Shown here piece by piece: positions 7,641 through 12,808 of a stretch of DNA of 12,808 bases. How positions within the stretch are numbered: position 1 is the stretch's first letter; each line of letters starts with the position of its first letter. The notes under the pieces are model-generated. The model was not told the DNA's origin and searched no databases. It saw only the letters and a list, made by a program, of their open reading frames with translations. This DNA is from a bacterium (lineage in GTDB: Bacteria; Bdellovibrionota; FAC87; UBA2466), in the NCBI GenBank assembly GCA_019750655.1, contig JAIEOG010000451.1:1-12808 (forward strand), written 5' to 3'. The position numbers and the translations under genes are program-made.

Positions 7641-7644
7641 CCTC
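7641..7644 (-). promoter_or_regulatory. Ribosome binding site deciding the GNAT-like start
   Basis: GAGG (minus strand, within AGAGGGAAGT) precedes the ATG at 7635 by 5 nt, favouring it over the ATG at 7704, which has no such site. Confidence 0.55.
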
Positions 7645-7740
7645 TTTCAGCAGCCCCCGAAGGTAGCGCACCAGCCCGTCCGGCGCACCTGAAAATCTCC
7701 ACATTTTGCAGAGCCCGCTAATCCAGGGTAAGGTACGCGG

Positions 7741-8646
7741 GTGAGATGGGGTGGAAAGATCATCGGGCTGCTCTGCATCGCAGCCGCCTTGTTAATGGGG
7801 AGTAGCCATACAATGCCTATCCGGCCTGAGGTTCTAAACAAGCTCGCTGTCCATGGGCACCGGGGTTCCCGCGGGACGCACCCCGAAAACACCTTCCCTG
7901 CTTTTGAAGAAGCCGTTGCTAGCGGCGCGCAGGTCTTGGAACTCGATCTACAGTTCACGGCCGATAATGTGCCGGTCGTGACGCACGATCCGGAAATCAC
8001 CAACCGCCTTTGCACCTACCATGATGGGCGCGAAGTCACGCAGCCGATCCCTATCCGCTCTCTGAAGCTAGAAGAGCTGGGCCAGTTTGATTGTGGTGGC
8101 GTGCCTCAGGCGCGCTTCCCTCAGCAGAAAAAAATTCCGGGAACGCGGATCCCCACGCTGGATGCGTTTCTAAACTGGTGGAAGACCAAAGCCGCGCATC
8201 TGGAATTGAATATCGAAACGAAGATGACCGCTGCGGACCCAAAGTGGATTCCCGATCCGGAGCTCTTTACGCGCACCATCTTAGAAGTTTTCCGCAAGCA
8301 TGGCGCGGTGGAGAAGACGATCTTGCAGTCTTTTGATTTTCGCACTTTGCGCATCGCAAAAAAGCTCGAGCCCAAGCTCCGGCTTTCTTGCCTCTTTGAG
8401 AACGAAAGAAACTTTTGCGAACTCACCGCGGCCGAAGGCGCCCAATGGGCCTCTCCCTACTTGGGACTCGTGAATGCGCATGAAGTGGGCAAATGCCATG
8501 GCTTGGGGATCCAAGTCGTCCCTTGGACGGCAAATAACCCCGCGGAATGGCGTCCGCTGCTCGAAAGCGGCGTGGATGCGATCATCTCGGACTACCCTCG
8601 CGAGCTGCTCGGTTTCTTAAAGCAGCTTAAGAACGAACACACCTAA
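7741..8646 (+). CDS. Secreted glycerophosphodiester phosphodiesterase
   Basis: The 301-residue protein hydrolyses glycerophosphodiesters (deacylated phospholipid headgroups) to glycerol 3-phosphate and an alcohol, or a related phosphodiester. GDPD landmarks are complete: HGHRGSRG with His40-Arg41, PENT (48-51), the metal-binding ELDLQ (Glu67, Asp69), THDP (His82), ELNIET, LQSFDF, and the closing VPWTAN and DAIISDYP. Residues 7-19 form a hydrophobic stretch after a basic start (MRWGGK), so export to the periplasm is likely; there is no lipobox cysteine at the right place. The start is a GTG preceded by TAAGGTACG. The next gene begins 9 nt after the stop, with its ribosome site overlapping this stop codon, so the two are one operon. 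The gene is divergent from the GNAT/SDR pair across a 105-nt spacer. Confidence 0.9.
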   Translation: MRWGGKIIGLLCIAAALLMGSSHTMPIRPEVLNKLAVHGHRGSRGTHPENTFPAFEEAVASGAQVLELDLQFTADNVPVVTHDPEITNRLCTYHDGREVTQPIPIRSLKLEELGQFDCGGVPQARFPQQKKIPGTRIPTLDAFLNWWKTKAAHLELNIETKMTAADPKWIPDPELFTRTILEVFRKHGAVEKTILQSFDFRTLRIAKKLEPKLRLSCLFENERNFCELTAAEGAQWASPYLGLVNAHEVGKCHGLGIQVVPWTANNPAEWRPLLESGVDAIISDYPRELLGFLKQLKNEHT

Positions 8647-8655
8647 GGTACGGCA

Positions 8656-9411
8656 TTGAAGGCGCCCAATATACGCGCGGTTTTTACCGATCTTGACGGC
8701 ACGCTTACGACCGATCGTTTTCTCTTGGACAGCACCTACGAAAGCCTTTGGCGCTTAAAGCGCGCGCGCCTGTTCACCGCTGTCGTGACGGGGCGGCCCG
8801 CAGGGTGGGCGGAGATGATGATTCGCCTATGGCCCTTAGACGCCGTTGTTTATGAGAATGGCGCGGGACTTTATGTGCGCGGAGAAAACGGCGTGCGGAT
8901 GATCCCGCTCGCTGCACGAGACAACTCTCCTGCGCAGCGGGAAAAGCTGCAACAGCTCTTTCTGAAAATCCGCGAAGCGATTCCCGAAGCACAGCTCTCG
9001 ATGGATCAACCTTACCGCTTATTCGATTTTGCTCTGGTTCATTGTGAAGAGGGTGTGCACCTTACCGCAGCGCAGCGGGAAATCGCGGGCGAAATTCTGC
9101 GTTCCGAACCCGGCGTGCATGCGAGCGTGAGCAATACGCACATCAATTATCTTTTCGGCCACCACGATAAACGCACTGGCGCGCGCGCATTGCTCGCGAC
9201 TCCGGAAGCTTTGGGAATTGCGCCGGACGAAGTCGCGTTCATTGGGGATTCACTCAACGATGAACCGCTCTTCGAATACTTTTTACATACTTTTGGTGTC
9301 GCAAATGTCCGAGATGTTTGGGATTCGTTGTCATCTCGTCCCCGGACGATCACGCAGAGCCGCGGTGGGAAGGGTTTTGAAGAATTTGTTTCTGAAATAT
9401 TGACACCTTAA
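8656..9411 (+). CDS. HAD-IIB family phosphatase
   Basis: The 251-residue cytoplasmic protein carries all HAD motifs: nucleophile Asp12 and acid Asp14 in FTDLDGTLT, Thr45 in VVTGRPAGW, a Lys172 candidate in HHDKRTGA, and the metal site GDSLND (Asp198, Asn201, Asp202). The cap sits between motifs II and III, and the length and GDSxND pattern place it in the IIB (Cof / mannosyl-3-phosphoglycerate phosphatase / sucrose-phosphatase-like) branch, which mostly dephosphorylates sugar phosphates. The substrate cannot be read from sequence. Translation starts at TTG, with TAAGGT overlapping the stop of the upstream gene; no ATG or GTG exists before the conserved motif I. It is cotranscribed with the phosphodiesterase. 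Confidence 0.85.
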   Translation: MKAPNIRAVFTDLDGTLTTDRFLLDSTYESLWRLKRARLFTAVVTGRPAGWAEMMIRLWPLDAVVYENGAGLYVRGENGVRMIPLAARDNSPAQREKLQQLFLKIREAIPEAQLSMDQPYRLFDFALVHCEEGVHLTAAQREIAGEILRSEPGVHASVSNTHINYLFGHHDKRTGARALLATPEALGIAPDEVAFIGDSLNDEPLFEYFLHTFGVANVRDVWDSLSSRPRTITQSRGGKGFEEFVSEILTP

Positions 9412-9509
9412 CAAGCTTTCCCAAAGATTGGATTTGGGTTGGGGTTAGAAGTTCGCACTCCGCTTACTTACATAAAAGATTTGCAACATTTGAATACGGG
9501 GTTGGTTGA

Positions 9510-10184
9510 ATGCAGGGCATGGGCAGTGACAATCGGATTGGCATGAAGGTGATTCCCGGTGGGAATCAGATGTCCCTCATCCGGGACACGGAAGAAGTGC
9601 TGAAGTTTTTGGAATTCGCTGGGCGTAAATCGATTTTGAACGAGCACGCCATCCACAACCGCCTCACTGCTTGCAATAATCTCTTTGGCGTTTTGAACGA
9701 AGAAGAAGATAGCCTCGACTACATCCTGTCGAACCTCGACGTTTTGGTGAATCGCTTCCGCAATCGCAATAATAACGTGCGTGCCTCGACGTTGAAGGTC
9801 TACAAATCGCGCGTAAAAAGCTCGATCGAAGATTTCAAAGCTTGGTCTGCCGATCCTTTTGCTTGGGAGCGCGCTGTTACGGATAAGGCGAAAGCCGCTG
9901 CCGCTGCCGACAAGCACAAAGACAAGAAGCAGCCGGTGAAACCAGCCGGCAAAAAAGCCAAAGTCGCTCTACCGGTCGAAGAGGAAATGGAAGCGAGCCT
10001 GGAAGTAGCGCCCGTGTCTTCGGACGCGGTCCGCCACGTTTCGTTCCCGATTCGTAAGGACTTCTGTGTGGAAATGACGTTGCCGCCGGAAGGGATCACG
10101 CTGAAGGAACTCAAGCGCCTGGGGCTTTTCCTTTACCCCTATTGCCAGGACATCGATCCTGGCTCTTCACACGGGCCGCTCTAA
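9510..10184 (+). CDS. Unknown protein with integrase core-binding-like N-terminal region
   Basis: The 224-residue product is not a named protein. Residues 20-115 are helical and read like the SAM-like core-binding domain of tyrosine recombinases (KFLEFAGRKSILNEHAI, then ASTLKVYKSRVKSSIEDFKAW). A low-complexity Lys/Ala/Pro linker follows (about 120-150). The C-terminal part, HVSFPIRKDFCVEMTLPPEGITLKELKRLGLFLYP with a single break between the strand and helix, resembles a short strand-helix module seen in other proteins with this N-terminal arrangement. No catalytic Arg/His/Tyr domain of an integrase is present, so recombination is not expected; DNA binding or regulation is a guess. ATGs at 9510, 9522 and 9543 are all possible; none has a strong ribosome site. 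It ends 7 nt before the convergent PilZ gene. Confidence 0.6.
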   Translation: MQGMGSDNRIGMKVIPGGNQMSLIRDTEEVLKFLEFAGRKSILNEHAIHNRLTACNNLFGVLNEEEDSLDYILSNLDVLVNRFRNRNNNVRASTLKVYKSRVKSSIEDFKAWSADPFAWERAVTDKAKAAAAADKHKDKKQPVKPAGKKAKVALPVEEEMEASLEVAPVSSDAVRHVSFPIRKDFCVEMTLPPEGITLKELKRLGLFLYPYCQDIDPGSSHGPL

Positions 10185-10191
10185 GCCTTTT

Positions 10192-10683
10192 TTAGAACCA
10201 GATCATCGGTGGGGTCGCGTCTTGGCACGCGATCTCGGCGTACTTGTACATGAACTGCACCAGCTGGCGCAGCACTTCGTAAGAGCGCGTTGATTTATCT
10301 AGCTCGCACCCATACTCCAAGCCCTGACGGCCACCCGACTTAAAGGGGCGCGTGCGCTTCACTTCGACCACTAAGCGCAGATAGGAACTGGGCGTGAAAT
10401 AAAAACGCAAGGCGACTTTGGAACCCGGCTGGCTAGGCAGCTGCGGGTGCAATTCGCGGAACAAGATCCCAGAGTAAGAAATGTCGAGAACTTCGACGTT
10501 GTGGATCTTGTTATTGAACTCAGCGAAGCTGTAAACGCCGAGGATTTTGTGGAACAACACGCGCTCGTATTCGCGGCGGCGTTCCTCGTTCTTTTCCTCA
10601 CGGTAAGCCGATAGATCGACGACCTTACGAGAAATCTTTGATTTCTTTGTGGTGGATTTGTCTTTGGACTTACGTTTATCCAT
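10192..10683 (-). CDS. PilZ-domain protein, predicted c-di-GMP effector
   Basis: The 163-residue protein has a very basic N-terminus (KRKSKDKSTTKKSKISRK within residues 3-20), then a PilZ domain. Both ligand motifs are present: RxxxR as REYER (Arg37, Arg41) and DxSxxG as DISYSG (Asp67, Ser69, Gly72), 26 residues apart, which fits a domain competent to bind cyclic di-GMP. Strands with GSKVALRFYF and LRLVVEVKR and the closing GLEYGCELD follow the usual PilZ beta-barrel. No output domain is attached, so it probably acts through a partner. A strong GGGGAGGGG site lies 6 nt before the ATG. The gene is divergent from the O-antigen ligase family gene, which hints at a link between c-di-GMP and surface polysaccharide, though this is inference. 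Confidence 0.85.
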   Translation of the reverse strand: MDKRKSKDKSTTKKSKISRKVVDLSAYREEKNEERRREYERVLFHKILGVYSFAEFNNKIHNVEVLDISYSGILFRELHPQLPSQPGSKVALRFYFTPSSYLRLVVEVKRTRPFKSGGRQGLEYGCELDKSTRSYEVLRQLVQFMYKYAEIACQDATPPMIWF

Positions 10684-10689
10684 GGAAAA

Positions 10690-10706
10690 CCCCTCCCCTC
10701 GGGGGG
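10690..10706 (-). promoter_or_regulatory. C-run / G-run hairpin over the PilZ ribosome site
   Basis: Reading the minus strand, CCCCCC (10706-10701) is followed by GA, GGGG, A and GGGG (10693-10690), then 6 nt and the ATG. The C-run can pair with the second G-run, hiding the Shine-Dalgarno sequence in the mRNA. This is a structural possibility only; no sensor domain is visible. Confidence 0.3.
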
Positions 10707-10730
10707 ACCCCTACGCAATACCCAGAGTTT

Positions 10731-10761
10731 TTGACGAGATTTAAGGAAGCCATTTTATTAT
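10731..10761 (+). promoter_or_regulatory. Candidate promoter of the O-antigen ligase family gene
   Basis: TTGACG (10731-10736) is followed after 19 nt by TATTAT (10756-10761). The -35 is near consensus; the spacer is 2 nt longer than ideal. Transcription would begin near 10768, giving a leader of about 50-70 nt. Confidence 0.4.
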
Positions 10762-10762
10762 A
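10757..10762 (-). promoter_or_regulatory. Perfect -10 element (TATAAT) facing the PilZ gene
   Basis: The minus strand reads GCTATAATAAAA here. No good -35 is found 15-19 nt upstream (AGGAGC at 17), so an activator or extended upstream contacts may be needed. It overlaps the opposite -10 almost completely. Confidence 0.4.
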
Positions 10763-10815
10763 GCAAAAAAGATAATGACGCTCCTGGCCATTATGGCTTT
10801 TTCATTGCAAGAAGC

Positions 10816-12135
10816 TTGCGCCCAGCCTACACCCGAAGCGTGCCACCCAAGACTCTTCCCCAGCGCGTTACAGACTTTTCCGTCTGGCTGCTTTTTTTCT
10901 CGATTTTCGCGTCTGCTTCCGGAATTGCCGCAAGTACCCTTTTGCTCGCGGTGTTCGGTTGCTGGCTACTAGGCCCCAAGCTTTCGCAAATCCCCCGCAC
11001 GCCTTTGTTCTGGCCTATTGTGCTTTTTGTCATGGCCGCGTCGCTCTCCATCGCGTTCGCGGAAGGCTCGGGCTTTGGAAAGCCTCTGGGCAAGCTGCGG
11101 TATTTTGCTTTTTACTTCTTGTTGGTGCTCTACTTCGCTTACTACCCCGCGGTGCGCGTGCGCCTTGCGCTGGCGGGGACGCCGCTTGCCTTGATTCTAT
11201 TGCTCGTCGCGTGCCTGCAATTCACCGGCACCTTCTGCCCCGTGTATGACTGGGGATTTGCGAATGTGCGCCTGGCGGGGTTTCTTGAGGGGCCTGGGAA
11301 CTTCTTCCACGCACGCGGCTTTCTTTACCACCACAACCCTTTTGCCTACACATCGCTGCTTCTCTACACCCTGCTTCTGGGCCAGGCGCTCGAAGCAGAA
11401 ACCCGCAAACAGCGCGTCTGGTTTGCGCTGGGGGCCGTGGCGGTGCTTCCCGCACTCGCTCTGAGCGGTTCTCGGGGCGCGTGGGTGGCCTGGGCAGCAA
11501 GCACGCTACTCATGGGCCTTTTATGGATCCGACGCTATTGGAAACCCTTGCTGGGCGCTGCAGGCGCCGTGCTCGTAATCGCCGTTTTCTTGGCTGGCCC
11601 ACTCGCAGAACGCGTGAAATCCATCCGCCCGGGCCAGAACTCTGAGCGCCTACGGCTTTGGGAAATTTCTTGGGCCATGTTCCAGGACAACCCGGTTTGG
11701 GGTTCGGGCTACCACCATGGTTTCGAGCTCCAGCGCGAGAAGTATATGACTGCCGCGGATCTTGCGAACAAGTATTTCCCCACCGACCCGCACTCTCTTT
11801 ACTTTGATCTCTTGGCGACTACGGGAGCGGTGGGTTTCTTGGCGTTCTTGTTTTTCCTAATCTGCGCCTACCGCAGCTACTGGGCGGTTTGGGATCGGCC
11901 CGGCCTTTCGAAACCGGAGCGGGGATTTTTAGTTTCAGGAGTAGCGGGCCTTACGGTGTTCAGTGTGGGAGCCGCTTTCGACTCACATTTTTTTCACACG
12001 CAAACGCTTATGGCGACACTGTTTTTTCTGGCGCTGAGCCAGTCGGTCGTGTTTCAGCATGGACCTGGGTTTGGAAATACGCATAAGTGGCTGCGAGCCC
12101 GGTCGCGAGATCCACTTTCGGCTCCCAACCCGTAA
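10816..12135 (+). CDS. O-antigen ligase / Wzy-type polymerase family membrane protein
   Basis: The product (up to 439 residues) is an inner-membrane protein with about 11-12 hydrophobic segments, among them SVWLLFFSIFASASG, WPIVLFVMAASLSIAFA, YFAFYFLLVLYFAYY, LALILLLVACLQF and FLAFLFFLICAY. The family signature is the large periplasmic loop: LSGSRGAW before it, RLRLWEISWAMFQDNPVWGSGYH within it, and DPHSLYFDLLATTG, with the conserved His, near its end. Members join or polymerise undecaprenyl-linked glycans on the periplasmic side; ligase and polymerase cannot be told apart here. The start is uncertain: TTG at 10816 or GTG at 10840, neither with a good ribosome site, and no ATG precedes the first membrane segment. 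The last 25 residues, from HGPGFGNTH on, are hydrophilic and lie within a 128-nt overlap with the convergent uxs-like gene. Confidence 0.85.
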   Translation: MRPAYTRSVPPKTLPQRVTDFSVWLLFFSIFASASGIAASTLLLAVFGCWLLGPKLSQIPRTPLFWPIVLFVMAASLSIAFAEGSGFGKPLGKLRYFAFYFLLVLYFAYYPAVRVRLALAGTPLALILLLVACLQFTGTFCPVYDWGFANVRLAGFLEGPGNFFHARGFLYHHNPFAYTSLLLYTLLLGQALEAETRKQRVWFALGAVAVLPALALSGSRGAWVAWAASTLLMGLLWIRRYWKPLLGAAGAVLVIAVFLAGPLAERVKSIRPGQNSERLRLWEISWAMFQDNPVWGSGYHHGFELQREKYMTAADLANKYFPTDPHSLYFDLLATTGAVGFLAFLFFLICAYRSYWAVWDRPGLSKPERGFLVSGVAGLTVFSVGAAFDSHFFHTQTLMATLFFLALSQSVVFQHGPGFGNTHKWLRARSRDPLSAPNP

Positions 12136-12688
12136 GCTTTTTCACCAGCGTGATATCCGGACGGCGCGTTTTCGGATCGTCCTGTGGCAACGGCTCTTCG
12201 CGAATCGCGAGTTTCTTGCCCGAGAGCGCAATAGTGCGCTCCGCGAATTCGCGGATCGTAATTTCGTTCGGGTTGCCTAAGTTCACCGGCAGCGTGTAGT
12301 CGGACTGGAAAACGCGCAGGATGCCTTCGACTAAGTCCGAGACGTAGCAAAAGCTGCGCGTCTGCTGGCCTTGACCATAGACTGTCAACGGCTCGCCACG
12401 CAGTGCTTGCATGCAGAAATTCGGCACCACACGGCCATCCTCAGCGCGCATGCGCGGGCCGTAGGTATTGAAGATGCGGATAATGCGCGACTGCACGCTT
12501 TGGGTGCGTAAGTAGGCCATCGTAATAGCTTCGGAGAAGCGTTTGGCTTCGTCGTAGCAGCTGCGCGGGCCGATAGGGTTCACATTCCCCCAATAGCTTT
12601 CAACCTGTGGATGCACTAAGGGGTCACCGTAAACTTCGCTTGTACTGGCAAAAAGAATGCGGGCATTATTCTTCTTCGCAACCTTCAA
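12008..12688 (-). pseudogene. UDP-glucuronate decarboxylase-like gene, 5'-truncated
   Basis: The reading frame gives the C-terminal two thirds of an extended SDR closest in style to UDP-xylose synthase. It has ASTSEVYGDP with the catalytic serine, YDEAK supplying Tyr and Lys, RIFNTYGPRM, VVPNF, YGQGQQTRSFCYVSDLVEG, NLGNPNEITI and TGWEPKV. The NAD-binding GxxGFIG domain and about 90 further residues are absent. Homology-like sequence runs upstream of the TTG at 12688 (PIFILQTSAQGQANLLKVA, to about 12733) but has no ATG or GTG, and the frame meets a stop at 12779-12781 inside fmt. Without a nucleotide-binding half it cannot be an active decarboxylase, so I call it a pseudogene; an assembly join between two loci is the alternative. 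The last 20 residues (TQVHAETRP onward) are a non-conserved tail antisense to the neighbouring gene. Confidence 0.75.
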
Positions 12689-12771
12689 AAGATTGGCCTG
12701 GCCTTGAGCCGAAGTTTGTAAAATAAAAATCGGAAAGAAGAACGTGAGTTGAACAAAAAGGCTGGGCGTTA

Positions 12772-12808
12772 ATGAAAGTTATTTTTGCAGGGACGCCAGA
12801 ATTTGCTG
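12772..12808 (+). CDS. fmt: Methionyl-tRNA formyltransferase, first 12 codons (cut by window end)
   Basis: The window ends inside a frame reading MKVIFAGTPEFA, the highly characteristic N-terminus of methionyl-tRNA formyltransferase, including the start of the formyl-folate-binding Rossmann strand (GTPEFA). The enzyme formylates initiator Met-tRNA in the cytoplasm. AAAAAGG lies about 13 nt before the ATG, a weak ribosome site. Upstream, fmt often follows def; here it abuts a truncated, oppositely oriented gene instead. Confidence 0.8.
   Translation, partial: MKVIFAGTPEFA

Noticed and set aside
7636..7704. Upstream ATG at 7704 for the GNAT-like gene
   Set aside because: No ribosome site, and family-like sequence begins at MVKVV, which has a good site.
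9420..9438. CCCAAA / TTTGGG hairpin after the HAD gene as an intrinsic terminator
   Set aside because: The stem is only 6 bp with two G-C-poor halves and is followed by TTGGGGTT rather than a T-run.
10775..10972. ATG-initiated 65-codon frame ahead of the O-antigen ligase family gene
   Set aside because: It runs out of frame into the first membrane segments of the larger gene and its own composition shows no conserved pattern.
1..12808. CRISPR arrays, tRNA/rRNA genes, insertion sequences, attachment sites
   Set aside because: No regularly spaced repeats, cloverleaf-like sequences, transposase frames or flanking inverted repeats were seen by eye on either strand.

Overview
The window comes from a Gram-negative bacterium with a GC-moderate, densely packed genome. 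Evidence is the number of signal peptides and one lipobox, an O-antigen-ligase-type polymerase, a UDP-glucuronate-decarboxylase-like gene, a PilZ protein and many short or negative gene spacings. A Bdellovibrionota or deltaproteobacterial-type lineage would fit, but this is inference from gene style. There are no rRNA, tRNA, CRISPR or insertion-sequence features that I can see, and no gene-free stretch longer than about 180 bases.

Layout. (1) Bases 3-641 hold the C-terminal part of a GT4-type glycosyltransferase, cut by the window edge. (2) Bases 565-5343 hold a peptide-handling block. A minus-strand protein looks like a TOMM leader-binding domain fused to a YcaO domain whose catalytic residues are lost. 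Divergent from it are two tandem, translationally coupled, secreted paralogues; the second has an intact HExxH zinc-protease motif and the first has lost every ligand. A convergent trypsin-like lipoprotein follows. (3) Bases 5522-7635, minus strand, hold a two-gene operon: a GNAT-fold acyltransferase-like protein followed, with an ATGA overlap, by an extended SDR. The pairing resembles bacterial ceramide synthase plus ceramide reductase, which is a hypothesis. (4) Bases 7741-10184, plus strand, hold a secreted glycerophosphodiester phosphodiesterase, a HAD-IIB phosphatase and an unknown protein with an integrase core-binding-like region. (5) A minus-strand PilZ protein (10192-10683) shares a compact bidirectional promoter region with a plus-strand O-antigen ligase/polymerase family protein (about 10816-12135). 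(6) A 5'-truncated UDP-xylose-synthase-like gene (minus) lies next to the first 12 codons of fmt (plus, from 12772).

The clearest unusual points are the pseudo-YcaO protein, the active/inactive metalloprotease pair, the decapitated uxs-like gene beside fmt, and the convergent gene ends. All four convergent pairs overlap or nearly touch (77, 4, -7 and 128 nt), leaving no room for conventional intergenic terminators.
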